Assembly: GCA_963707965.1 (NCBI GenBank)
Contig: CAVPRR010000007.1
Coordinates: 1 to 64,000, forward strand
Length of the DNA stretch: 64,000 bases
Reading direction: 5' to 3'
Source: VRUE01 sp963707965
GTDB taxonomy: Bacteria > Actinomycetota > Thermoleophilia > Solirubrobacterales > 70-9
This document shows positions 45,938-54,365 of the stretch, piece by piece (the first letter of the stretch is position 1; each line of letters begins with the position of its first letter). The notes under the pieces are model-generated. The model saw only the letters and a program-made list of their open reading frames with translations, ran no database searches and was not told where the DNA came from. The translations under genes and the position numbers were made by a program.

Positions 45938-46411
45938 TCAGCCCTTGCCGCCGGGCGGCGGCGAATCGGCGGCGTAGAGCCCCTTCAAGGCTCTCACCAG
46001 TTGCGCCTTCTCAGTCGAGGAGAGTGAGGCCGACGGATGGACGGTCGTGTACTGGAGGGGCGGCATCCCACCGCCTGAGACCTGGTCGACCACCTCGCCC
46101 AGGTCAGACTGGCCCCGGTTCCATTCCGAGAAGTCGAGGTTGTCGCGACCGCCTTCGACGTCGCGCTGGATCAGCCAGGACATCGGGGCGACGTTCGAAT
46201 ACCAGCGCCACTTGGTCAGGTTGCTGTGGCAGTCGTAGCAAGACCGCCGCGCGATCTCCTCGCCCGGCCCAACGGGCCATTTGGCGGCGCGGGTGACGGG
46301 GGGATTGCTGTGGCCGCGCCCGTACGGCACGAGCTGGATCACCACGAGGAGGGCGACGGCCCCGAGCAGCGCTCGCTTCGCCAACCGCTTCGTGAGCCAG
46401 CCGGGCTTCAC
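45938..46411 (-). CDS. Heme-binding (Haem_bd, CxxCH) membrane protein
   Basis: A 157-residue protein with an N-terminal membrane anchor (ALLGAVALLVVIQLVPYG) and one c-type heme motif, SCYDCHSN, then the conserved WYSNVAPMSWLI and HSASLS-like features of the haem-binding domain family (found in cytoplasm-outside cytochromes). It is likely located outside the membrane. It converges on the two-component system rather than belonging to the redox operon, but its function and closeness invite a link. A GTG start at 46411. Confidence 0.85.
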   Translation of the reverse strand: MKPGWLTKRLAKRALLGAVALLVVIQLVPYGRGHSNPPVTRAAKWPVGPGEEIARRSCYDCHSNLTKWRWYSNVAPMSWLIQRDVEGGRDNLDFSEWNRGQSDLGEVVDQVSGGGMPPLQYTTVHPSASLSSTEKAQLVRALKGLYAADSPPPGGKG

Positions 46412-46434
46412 GAGAGTGAGCCGGTCCCCATCGC

Positions 46435-47430
46435 CTAGGCGGACCTGGCGCCGTGAATGGGAGGATGAGAGACGATCGGCTTGAGCAGGAGGGCCTCGCG
46501 GGCGCGGTCGACGATGCCGGGAGCGGTTAGGCCGAAGTGCTCCATGCAGGCCTCCCCAGTCCCCGAGATACCGAACTCGTCGCCCATGCCGAGCGCGAAG
46601 ATCGGCACCGGGTGCTGCTCGGCCGCCACCTCGCGGATCGCGTCGGCCAGCCCGCCCGCAACGCGGTGCTCCTCGGCGGTGACCCCGACCCCGGTCTTCG
46701 CCAGCGAATCGATCACGGCCTCGGTGGCGAGCGGCTTGACGACCGCAACGTTGACCACCTCGGCCTCGACCCCGTCCTCTGTCGCCAGCACGTCGGCGGC
46801 GTCCAGTGCCCGATGGACCATGTGCCCGCAGGCGAAGATCGAGATGTCGCGCCCCTCACGCAGCACGTCCACGCCGTCGCCGAGCGAATCTGGGATCTCG
46901 TCGTAGACGATCGGAGTCGAGGGACGGCCGAAGCGCAGGTAGAGCGGCCCCTCGATTCGCTCGTAGGAGTCGATCGTCGCCCGGTAGGCCTGGTTGTAGT
47001 CGGCCGGGACGACGACCTGCATCCTCGGCATCGCGCGCATCAGGGCGATGTCCTCGATCATCTGGTGCGAGGCGCCGTCCTCGCCAAGAGAGACGCCGCC
47101 GTGGCTGGCGCCGATCCGCACCTTCAGCTCGTTATGGGCGATGCCGAGTCGAACCTGGTCGTAGGCGCGGCCGGTGGCGAAGATCGCGAAGGTCGAGGCG
47201 TAGGGGACCTTGCCCGTCGCCGCCAGGCCGCAGGCCATCGACATCATGTTGGCCTCCGCGGCGCCGCAGTTGAAGAAGCGCTCCGGAAACTTCTTGCCGA
47301 ATTTCATCGACTGGGTCGAGACGGCGAGGTCGGCGTCGAGCGCGACGACCTCCTCATGCGCCTCGCCCAGCGCGACCAGCGCGTCGCCGTATGCGTGCCG
47401 GGTCGCGATCGGCTCGGTCTTAGCCTCCAC
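46435..47430 (-). CDS. Transketolase, C-terminal subunit
   Basis: 331 residues corresponding to the pyrimidine-binding and C-terminal domains of transketolase. ATRHAYGDALVALGE, the glutamate region FNCGAAEANMMSMACGLAATG, GVSLGEDGASHQMIEDIALMR and the C-terminal AEEHRVAGGLADAI are recognisable. The start is a GTG at 47430, overlapping the N-terminal half by 11 nt. The two genes together make one split enzyme acting in the pentose phosphate pathway. Confidence 0.92.
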   Translation of the reverse strand: MEAKTEPIATRHAYGDALVALGEAHEEVVALDADLAVSTQSMKFGKKFPERFFNCGAAEANMMSMACGLAATGKVPYASTFAIFATGRAYDQVRLGIAHNELKVRIGASHGGVSLGEDGASHQMIEDIALMRAMPRMQVVVPADYNQAYRATIDSYERIEGPLYLRFGRPSTPIVYDEIPDSLGDGVDVLREGRDISIFACGHMVHRALDAADVLATEDGVEAEVVNVAVVKPLATEAVIDSLAKTGVGVTAEEHRVAGGLADAIREVAAEQHPVPIFALGMGDEFGISGTGEACMEHFGLTAPGIVDRAREALLLKPIVSHPPIHGARSA

Positions 47431-48358
47431 TGCCGCCCCCCTCCCCACTCGCGGCACCCGCCTTGAGCGCCTCCTCCTGCTCTGTCAGCTTCGCCTCTAG
47501 CTCCTCGAGCGCCTCCTCCGCCTGCTCCTGGCTGGGCGGCTTGCCGTGGAAGCCAAAGCGGTCTTCCATGAAGGAGACGCCCCTCCCCTTCTTCGTCTGG
47601 CAGACGATCGCGGCGGGCTTGCGCACCGTGCGGCTTCGCTGCAGAGCCTCGACGATCGCTCCCATGTCGTGGCCGTCGATCTCCACCGAGTCCCAACCGA
47701 AGGCCTCGAACTTGGCGCGCACGTCGCCCGTGTCCTGCACTTCCTCCGTCGTGCCGTCGGTCTGCAGGTGGTTGTAGTCGACGATCGCGGTCAGGTTGGG
47801 GACCTTGAAGTGCGCAGCGGCGGCGGCCCCCTCCCAGGTCTCGCCCTCCTGGCAGTCGCCGTCGGAGAGGACGGCGAAGACGTGGGCGGTGTCGGCGAGC
47901 CCGTCGAGCCGCAGCGCCAGGCAGATGCCGACGCACATCGAGAGGCCCTGGCCGAGCGAGCCGGTCGAAACCTCGACACCGGGGGTGCGAATCATGTCCG
48001 GGTGCCCCTGCAGCTGCTGGCCGATCTTGCGCAGCCCCATCAGGTCCTGGTGCGGGAAGTAGCCGTGCTCGGCCAGCGCCGCGTACTGGATCGGCGCCGC
48101 GTGGCCCTTGGAGAGGACGAAACGGTCGCGATCGGGCCAGTCGGGGTTGGCCGGGTCGTGGCGCAGCACCCTGTAGTAGAGGGCAGCGACGATGTCGGCG
48201 GCTGAGAGCGAGGAGTCGAGGTGGCCGGACTTGGCGACGGCCAGCATCCGCACGCAGTTGATCCGCAGGATCGTCGCGTAGCGCTCCAGCTCTGCGATCG
48301 ACGGCTGCTGCCCAGCCACGGGGGTCGGCTCTGGGTCGGGCACTGGCTTCAGGTGCAT
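47420..48358 (-). CDS. Transketolase, N-terminal (TPP-binding) subunit
   Basis: 312 residues that form the thiamine-diphosphate-binding half: GHLDSSLSAADIVAALYYRVL, RDRFVLSKGHAAPIQYAAL, STGSLGQGLSMCVGICLAL, the GDG...N TPP motif SDGDCQEGETWEGAAAAAHFKVPNL and a Gly-rich tail. The following gene is the second half, so the complex is likely a heterotetramer. Split transketolases are common in archaea and several bacterial phyla and may serve other ketol transfers. ATG start. Confidence 0.92.
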   Translation of the reverse strand: MHLKPVPDPEPTPVAGQQPSIAELERYATILRINCVRMLAVAKSGHLDSSLSAADIVAALYYRVLRHDPANPDWPDRDRFVLSKGHAAPIQYAALAEHGYFPHQDLMGLRKIGQQLQGHPDMIRTPGVEVSTGSLGQGLSMCVGICLALRLDGLADTAHVFAVLSDGDCQEGETWEGAAAAAHFKVPNLTAIVDYNHLQTDGTTEEVQDTGDVRAKFEAFGWDSVEIDGHDMGAIVEALQRSRTVRKPAAIVCQTKKGRGVSFMEDRFGFHGKPPSQEQAEEALEELEAKLTEQEEALKAGAASGEGGGSGG

Positions 48359-48402
48359 CGCACCGCCAATCTTATGAGAGGGGCCACCGGCAGCGGCGGG
48401 CG

Positions 48403-49416
48403 CTATCCGATCGCGACCATTCGCTCGATCGGAATACGCGCTCTCTCGGCAATTTCGTCGGGCACGCTGACCTCGAACTTCATCTCGCGCAGGGCGTCAC
48501 GCAGCTTCGGCAGCGTGATCATCTTCATGTACTTGCAGTAGGCCATCCGGTTCGCCTCGATCAGGCTGGCGTCCGGCGCCGCCTGCTGGAGGGGGTGCAG
48601 CATGCCGTTCTCGGTGGCGACGATGTACTCGCCGTCGGGCCGCCCCCGCACGTAGTCGAGCATCTGCCCGGTGGAGAGCATGTGCACGCCCTCCTTCTCG
48701 ACTTCGCCGGCGGCGACGAACTCCATCACCTGGGTGACGCAGCCGCACTCGGGGTGGACGAGGAACTCGGCGCCGGGGTGGGCGGCGCGCTGCGCGCTGA
48801 TGTCGTCAGGCCGGATCCCGGCGTGGACGTGGCACTCGCCGGGCCAGACGTGCATCGAGTGGCCGGTCTCGCGCTCGACGTAGGAGCCCAGCCACATGTC
48901 GGGGCCGAAGAGGATCTCGGTGTCGGGGCCGTGCTCGCGCAGGATGTGCTCGACCACCTTTACGGCGTTGGAGGAGGTGCAGCAGTAGTCGGTCTCGGCC
49001 TTCACCTCGGCCGAGGTGTTGACGTACATCACCACGACCGCGTCGGCGCCGTGGCGCGACTTCCAGTTGCGCAGCTCGCCGGCGGTGATCGAGTCGGCCA
49101 GCGAGCAGCCGGCATCGAGGTCGGGGATCAGCACGGTCTTCTCGGGAGAGAGGATCGAAGCGGTCTCCGCCATGAAATGGACCCCACAGAAGGCAATCGT
49201 CGACGCGTCCGATTCGGCGGCTTTGCGCGAGAGTCCCAGCGAGTCGCCGGTGTAGTCGGCGACCTCCTGGACCTCGGGCACCTGGTAGTTGTGGGCGAGG
49301 ATCACGGCGTCGCGCTCAGCCGCCAGCTCCCGGACCTCGCGCGATATCCCCTCGATCTCCTCCGGCGAGAGGTCGAGCATGGGGACCGGCTCGTTGATGG
49401 TCGGAAGCTCTCTCAT
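48403..49416 (-). CDS. nadA: Quinolinate synthase NadA
   Basis: A 337-residue [4Fe-4S] enzyme that condenses iminoaspartate with dihydroxyacetone phosphate to quinolinate in de novo NAD synthesis. The cluster Cys lie in LDAGCSLADSI, DYCCTSSNAVKV and HPECGCVTQV. Other conserved parts are AHNYQVPEVQEVADY and NGMLHPLQQA. No NadB was found beside it; nadC is 1.1 kb away, with mutM in between. It diverges from mutM. Confidence 0.94.
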   Translation of the reverse strand: MRELPTINEPVPMLDLSPEEIEGISREVRELAAERDAVILAHNYQVPEVQEVADYTGDSLGLSRKAAESDASTIAFCGVHFMAETASILSPEKTVLIPDLDAGCSLADSITAGELRNWKSRHGADAVVVMYVNTSAEVKAETDYCCTSSNAVKVVEHILREHGPDTEILFGPDMWLGSYVERETGHSMHVWPGECHVHAGIRPDDISAQRAAHPGAEFLVHPECGCVTQVMEFVAAGEVEKEGVHMLSTGQMLDYVRGRPDGEYIVATENGMLHPLQQAAPDASLIEANRMAYCKYMKMITLPKLRDALREMKFEVSVPDEIAERARIPIERMVAIG

Positions 49417-49524
49417 TGCGGATGCCTCAAGCTCTCCCGCTGGGAGATCTGACGCGATATTCGCTGGCCCGGCAGATGCCTAGAACCAGTCGAATGAACC
49501 TGCCACAAGTCTAGCCTTTGGCGG

Positions 49525-50370
49525 ATGCCCGAGCTTCCCGAGGTTGAGATCACAGCCCGTCGCCTGGGCGCCGCGTTGAGCGGAGCCGTGGTCGAGTCGG
49601 CCTTGGCACCGGGAATGAACGTGATGAAGACCTTCGACCCCCCGCTCGACGCGCTGACCGGCACCGAGATCCGCGGCGTTCGCCGGATCGGCAAGATGCC
49701 CGTCGTCGAGTTCGGGGGCCTGGGGCTGCTGATCCACCTGATGTCGGCGGGACGGCTGCGGGTGTTCGAGAAGCGCGCCTCGCCGAAGGACCGGGCCTCG
49801 CGGGTGCTCGTCCGCCTCGAGGACGGGCGCGAGCTGCGGCTGCGGGAGTTCGGGACGAAGCAGCGGGCCTGGGCGAAGCTGCTGGCCGCGGACGCCGTCG
49901 CCGAGGACGAGATGGTCGCAACCCTGGGGCCCGAGGCCTGGCCCGCTCCGCCGCCCGATGCCTTCGCGACGGCGATCGACCAGCCCCGGCACCTGCACCC
50001 GCTGCTGCGGGACCAGCGCGTCATCGCCGGGATCGGCCGCTCCTGGGTCGACGAGATCCTCTGGGAGGCGCAGCTATCACCCTTCAAGCAGGGCTCGGAG
50101 CTGGACGCCGCCGAGGTCGAGCGGCTGCACGCCGCCCTCCATGTGCTCGGCGACGCGATCGAGCACTACGAGACGGTGGTCGGCGCGGACCTGCCCGACA
50201 AGCTGCCGATGCCCCTGCGAGTCCACCGAAGAGAGGGCGAGCCCTGCCCGCGCTGCGGCTCGACGATCGAGGCTGTCTTCTTCGCCGAGCATCAGACCAA
50301 CTACTGCCCGGCCGAGCAGACCGGCGGCCGCGTCCTGAAGGACCGCCGCCTGTCCCGCCTCCTCAAGTAG
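49525..50370 (+). CDS. mutM: Formamidopyrimidine-DNA glycosylase (Fpg/Nei family)
   Basis: 281 residues of the base-excision repair family that removes oxidised purines. The catalytic PELPEVEI N-terminus, the GKMPVVEF lysine region, H2TH segment (QRVIAGIGRSWVDEILWEAQLSP) and a C-terminal zinc finger are present. The finger reads CPRC...TNYCPAEQTGGR: its fourth Cys is replaced by Glu, which is unusual, although the first three and the terminal Gln-Gly-Gly-Arg remain. The start codon encodes Met followed by the catalytic Pro. Confidence 0.88.
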   Translation: MPELPEVEITARRLGAALSGAVVESALAPGMNVMKTFDPPLDALTGTEIRGVRRIGKMPVVEFGGLGLLIHLMSAGRLRVFEKRASPKDRASRVLVRLEDGRELRLREFGTKQRAWAKLLAADAVAEDEMVATLGPEAWPAPPPDAFATAIDQPRHLHPLLRDQRVIAGIGRSWVDEILWEAQLSPFKQGSELDAAEVERLHAALHVLGDAIEHYETVVGADLPDKLPMPLRVHRREGEPCPRCGSTIEAVFFAEHQTNYCPAEQTGGRVLKDRRLSRLLK

Positions 50371-50379
50371 CGCTTCGCT

Positions 50380-50460
50380 CGACGGGCCGCCTCCGGTCGA
50401 CGGGCCGACTCCGGTCGATGGGCCGGCAACCGGCGATATAGGCCTGTTTCCGGCCCGTCG
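50380..50460. repeat. CGACGGGCC repeat cluster with inverted arm
   Basis: CGACGGGCC or CGATGGGCC occurs at 50380, 50398 and 50417, and its inverse GTTTCCGGCCCGTCG ends at 50460, so a stem can form between the convergent mutM and nadC. The arm is the same as that around the 39.2-kb block. It may serve as a bidirectional terminator or a dispersed repeat. Confidence 0.8.
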
Positions 50461-50473
50461 GCGGGAGAGAGGG

Positions 50474-51352
50474 TCAGGCGGGTTCGATCAGCATGCTGAA
50501 GTCGAGCGTCGGCGCCGAGTGAGTGAGCGCTCCGACCGAGATGAAGTCAACCCCGGTCTCGGCGATGACCGACACCGTCTGCAGATCGACGCCGCCAGAG
50601 GCCTCCAGGGCTGGGCCCTCCCCTGCCCCGCCCTCAGCATCGCGCAGCCCCACTGCCTTGCGCAGCTCGTCGGGCTGCATGTTGTCGAGCAGCAACCGGT
50701 CGGCCCCGGTACCGAGCGCGTAGGCAACCTCGTCGAGGTTGCGGCACTCGACCTCGACCGGCAGGTCAGGACGCGCGGCGCGTGCGGAATGGACTGCCCG
50801 GGCAAGGCCGCCCGCAAGCGCGATGTGGTTCTCCTTGATCAGGATCGCGTCGTAGAGGCCCATGCGATGGTTCTGTCCGCCGCCGGCCGCCACCGCGCCC
50901 TTCTCCAGGGCGCGCAGGCCTGGGGTTGTCTTGCGCGTGTCGAGGACGCGGGCGCGGGTGCCGGCGACCGCCTCGACGAAGCGGGCGGTTAGGGTCGCGA
51001 CGCCGGAAAGGTGACCGAGGAAGTTGAGCGCGGTCCGCTCCCCGGCAAGGAGACCGCCTGCGGGCCCGCTCATCAGGGCGACGTCGGCGGGCACGTCCTC
51101 TCGCCACTGACCCTCGACCACGAGATTGTCGACGTTCTCCACCCCACACTGGCGCATCGTCTCGGCCACCGCCGCCAGCCCGAAGGCGACACCGGGCTGC
51201 TTCTGGACGATCCGGGCTCGCCCCCGCACCCCCTCGGGCACGGTCACCTCCGAGGTAACGTCACCCGAACCGACGTCCTCGGCCAGGGCGTGGGCGACCG
51301 CTTCGCGAAGCTGCCTTTCGGACTCGGGCATGATCGCAGCGTATTCCGTCAT
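50474..51352 (-). CDS. nadC: Nicotinate-nucleotide pyrophosphorylase (quinolinate phosphoribosyltransferase) NadC
   Basis: 292 residues. Converts quinolinate and PRPP to nicotinate mononucleotide, the step after NadA. Conserved parts are ALAEDVGSGDVTS, SGVATLTARFVEA, DTRKTTPGLRALEKGAVAAGGGQNHRMGLYDAILIKENH and EVECRNLDEVAYALG. The start at 51352 or 51331 is undecided, with no clear Shine-Dalgarno. The 3' end lies 14 nt from the repeat cluster. Confidence 0.94.
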   Translation of the reverse strand: MTEYAAIMPESERQLREAVAHALAEDVGSGDVTSEVTVPEGVRGRARIVQKQPGVAFGLAAVAETMRQCGVENVDNLVVEGQWREDVPADVALMSGPAGGLLAGERTALNFLGHLSGVATLTARFVEAVAGTRARVLDTRKTTPGLRALEKGAVAAGGGQNHRMGLYDAILIKENHIALAGGLARAVHSARAARPDLPVEVECRNLDEVAYALGTGADRLLLDNMQPDELRKAVGLRDAEGGAGEGPALEASGGVDLQTVSVIAETGVDFISVGALTHSAPTLDFSMLIEPA

Positions 51353-51389
51353 CTCACATTCGCTGCCGCCACGGCGTTTAATCCCCCAG

Positions 51390-51902
51390 GTGACCGCATT
51401 GCCTCCGTTCCAGAACCTGCTCGACGAGCATGCCGCCGACGTGATGGCGGTGCTGCGTGGGGCGGTCGGCCGGACCGATGCCGAGGACTGCTTCCAGGAG
51501 ACGTTCCTGGCGGCCCTGCGCGCCTACCCGAAGCTGAGCGATGCGAGCAACCTGCGGGGCTGGCTGTTGACCATCGCGTATCGCAAGGCAATCGATCACC
51601 ATCGCGCCAGCGGCCGCCGGCCGGTCCCGGTCAGCGAGGCGGGCGAATTCGAGGCCGGCGAGGCGGTGCGCGACGACGGCATCGTGGACGAGGGTGGGAT
51701 CTGGGCAATCGTCGGGACGCTGCCGCCGAAGCAGCGCGCTGCGGTGGCGCTGCGCTACGCGTGCGACCTGCCCCACACCGAGATCGCCACCGCGCTCGGC
51801 TGCTCGCCGGAGGCGGCCCGCCGCAGCCTCCACGAGGGAATGAAGCGACTGCGGGCCGAACTCTTCGCGAGGGAATCGACGCCCGGAAAGGAACGGTCAT
51901 GA
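51390..51902 (+). CDS. ECF-type RNA polymerase sigma factor
   Basis: A 170-residue sigma factor with region 2 (DAEDCFQETFLAALRAY, SNLRGWLLTIAYRKAIDHHRA) and region 4 (LPPKQRAAVALRYACDLPHTEIATALGCSPEAARRSLHEGMKRL), separated by an acidic linker. No anti-sigma factor is encoded nearby. The start is a GTG at 51390 (TTG 51399 possible). Its stop overlaps the ogt ATG (ATGA), so it is co-transcribed with a DNA repair gene and may control an alkylation or stress response. Confidence 0.88.
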   Translation: MTALPPFQNLLDEHAADVMAVLRGAVGRTDAEDCFQETFLAALRAYPKLSDASNLRGWLLTIAYRKAIDHHRASGRRPVPVSEAGEFEAGEAVRDDGIVDEGGIWAIVGTLPPKQRAAVALRYACDLPHTEIATALGCSPEAARRSLHEGMKRLRAELFARESTPGKERS

Positions 51903-52468
51903 AGGCAGCCCTGCAACGACTCGCCGAGCGGGCGGGCGCGGAGAGCCTGCTCGATGTCGCCTACGCGACCACAGACTCCCCCTTCGGGCCGCTGCTCGTC
52001 GCGACCACACCTCGCGGCCTGGTCCGCGTCAGCCTCCCCGCCTACGACCCAGACGAGACGCTGGAGGAGCTGGCGGCGAGAATCTCGCCGCGCGTGCTCG
52101 AGGCGCCGGCGCGTCTCGACGAGGTCCGGCGCCAGCTCGACTGCTACTTCGAGGGTCGGCTGCGCGAGTTTGACCTGCCGCTCGACTGGCAGCTGAGCAA
52201 GGGCTTTCGCCTGCGGGCGCTGCGGGCAATCGACCGTATCCCCTACGGCAAGACCCGCAGCTACACCCAGATCGCTCGCAGCGCCGGCAACGAGCGAGCT
52301 GTACGTGCCGCCGGAACCGCGTGCGGGGCAAATCCGATCCCGATAGTCGTCCCCTGCCACCGCGTGCTGCGCAGCGGCGGCGCGCTAGGTGGCTACGGGG
52401 GCGGCCTGCCGATGAAGGAAGCACTGCTCGAGATGGAGGGCGTGCTGGGCAAGGACCAGCCCGGCTGA
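51899..52468 (+). CDS. ogt: Methylated-DNA-protein-cysteine methyltransferase
   Basis: A 189-residue suicide repair protein that takes alkyl groups from O6-alkylguanine. The acceptor Cys lies in IPIVVPCHRVLRSGG, preceded by IPYGKTRSYTQIARSAG and the Arg finger region ERAVRAAGTACGANP. The N-terminal 80 residues are the poorly conserved domain. ATG 51899 overlaps the sigma stop. Together they form a two-gene operon. Confidence 0.93.
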   Translation: MKAALQRLAERAGAESLLDVAYATTDSPFGPLLVATTPRGLVRVSLPAYDPDETLEELAARISPRVLEAPARLDEVRRQLDCYFEGRLREFDLPLDWQLSKGFRLRALRAIDRIPYGKTRSYTQIARSAGNERAVRAAGTACGANPIPIVVPCHRVLRSGGALGGYGGGLPMKEALLEMEGVLGKDQPG

Positions 52469-52512
52469 TCCCAGGCTTAAAGGGGATCGGCCCAGCAGTC
52501 GATCTACTCAGT

Positions 52513-53157
52513 ATGCAGACGAACGCCGGCACGGGCACGCATCGACTCGCGTGGCTGGTGCGGTCCGTCCCGCCGCTTGTGCTTGCCATGCTGGTGGTCC
52601 TGGCGGCGCTTCTGCTCGCCGCGGAGGGGAGGGCCCACGCGACGACGCACGCGCCCCCGTCCACGATCCCCCTCGCCTTAGAAGAAGACGGGGAATTCGA
52701 AGAAGACGGCCAGTACGAAGAAGAGGCCTGCGAAGCGGCGGAAGAAGAACTCGAAGAAGGTGACCTCGGAGAAGCGGAAGTCGAAGCGATCTGCAACGAA
52801 GCGAACGACGAAGGCGGCGGCAGGGCAGCCGGCACCATCTCGGCCGCGCGTGAAGAGTGCCTGCTGCGCAGCGCCCACGCTCGCGCTGTCGCCCTTACGA
52901 AGAGGAAGCGGTTGAAGCTGACGGTCGGCTACACGACGTTCGAACCGACCCGCGCAACGATCGAGATCGGCGGCGGGTCAACGCAGATCGGCTCGTTCCA
53001 CCGCCACCTCGGCCGCAGCGGCGTCCTGCGAATCGTAAAACGGCTGGGCAGGGGGCCGGCGCCAAGGCGGATCGTCGTCCGCTTCAGGATCGCGGGTGCA
53101 CCGGGTCACTGCACCAGGCACCAGACCGCGAGGATCACGGTTTCTCGCACGCGCTGA
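52513..53157 (+). CDS. Membrane/secreted protein with acidic segment
   Basis: A 214-residue protein with a transmembrane segment (VPPLVLAMLVVLAALLLAA), a Glu/Asp-rich stretch of about 45 residues (FEEDGQYEEEACEAAEEELEEGD), and a basic C-terminal half (KRKRLKLTVGYTTFEPTRA, APGHCTRHQTARITVS). Cys appear in CEAA, CNEA, CLLR and GHC, suggesting disulfides outside the cell. Codon choice in the acidic run is rich in GAA, unlike the GAG-preferring neighbours. I do not recognise a family. Confidence 0.65.
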   Translation: MQTNAGTGTHRLAWLVRSVPPLVLAMLVVLAALLLAAEGRAHATTHAPPSTIPLALEEDGEFEEDGQYEEEACEAAEEELEEGDLGEAEVEAICNEANDEGGGRAAGTISAAREECLLRSAHARAVALTKRKRLKLTVGYTTFEPTRATIEIGGGSTQIGSFHRHLGRSGVLRIVKRLGRGPAPRRIVVRFRIAGAPGHCTRHQTARITVSRTR

Positions 53158-53233
53158 ATCCCCGACCGCGGCGCTTGGAGCCGTCGGCGGAACCGGGGGC
53201 CGCGCCTTGTGACGTCCCCGGGCGGGACACCCT

Positions 53234-54356
53234 CTAGTTGGCGTCCGCGGTCCTCGCCGTCTTGTTGAGGTAGTCGCGGATGAAGTCGTCGATGTCGCCG
53301 TCGAGTACCCGCTGGGCGTCGCCGGCCTCGTGGCCGGTGCGGTGGTCCTTGACCCGCTGGTCGGGGTGGAGGAAGTAGCTGCGAATCTGCGAGCCCCAGG
53401 CGACTTCCTTGACCTCGCCTCTCTCCTTAGCGAGAGTCTCGGCCCGCTTGCGCTCCTCCAGCTCGATCAGCTTCGAGCGCAGGAGCTGCATCGCCACCGC
53501 CTTGTTTTGGGTTTGGGAGCGCTCGTTCTGGCACTGGACGACGACGCCGCTGGGCATGTGGGTGATCCGCACCGCGGAGTCCGTCTTGTTGACGTGCTGG
53601 CCGCCGGCGCCGGAGGCGCGGTAGGTGTCGACGCGCAGGTCGGCGTCGTCGATCTCGACCTCCACCCCCTCGTCCACCAGCGGCCCCACGTCCACCTGGG
53701 CGAAGCTGGTGTGGCGGCGCGCGGAGGAGTCGAAAGGTGAGATCCGCACCAACCGGTGGACGCCGCGCTCCGCCGCAAAGAGCCCGTAGGCGTTCTCGCC
53801 CCGGGCGATGAAGGTCGCCGACTTCAGGCCGGCCTCCTCCCCGGGGGAGGCCTCCTTCATCTCAACCTCGAAGCCACGCCGCTCCGCCCAGCGCAGATAC
53901 ATGCGAAGGAGGATCTCGGCCCAGTCCTGGGAGTCGGTGCCGCCGGCTCCGGCGTGCACCGAGACCACAGCGTCCCCGGCGTCGTATTCGCCGCTGAACA
54001 GGCGCGCCTCTTCCAGCTCGGCCAGGCGCCGCTCGACCGATGCCAGCTGCGACGTCAATTCGGCCGCCATCTCCTCGTCCTCCGAGGCCATCTCGGCCAA
54101 CTCCTCTAGGTCGCCAACCTCGGACTCGAGCTCGCTGAACGTCTTCAGCTTGCGCTGGGCACGGGCATGGGCGGAAGACGTGCGTGCCGCCTCGGCCTGG
54201 TTGTCCCAGAACCCCGGCCGCTGCATCTCGGCCTCGAGCCGCTCGGCCTCATCCTGAAGCGAGGCCGGGTCAAAGATAGTCCGAGAGCAGCTTCAGCTGC
54301 TCGCGGATCTCGGCGAGCCGCGCCGGCACCGATTCGGTTGAGGCGACATCGGCCAT
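53234..54356 (-). CDS. prfB: Peptide chain release factor 2, with programmed +1 frameshift
   Basis: RF2 recognises UGA/UAA stops. The gene is read in two frames: ATG at 54356 to Leu codon 28 (CTT at 54273-54275), then TGA, where a +1 slip (CTT-TGA-C to TTT-GAC) resumes at GAC 54271 and continues to 53234, giving 373 aa. The slippery TAT-CTT-TGA-C matches the classic RF2 autoregulation site. Later motifs are GTDSQDWAEILLRMY, the stop-codon reading SPF in RISPFDSSARRHTSF, and the catalytic GGQ in RASGAGGQHVNKTDSAVR. The frameshift is real regulation, not an error. Confidence 0.95.
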
Positions 54357-54365
54357 GTCCCCAGA

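Noticed and set aside
54270..54272. In-frame TGA in prfB as a pseudogene or error
   Set aside because: It is the RF2 programmed frameshift site, with the exact CTT-TGA-C context.
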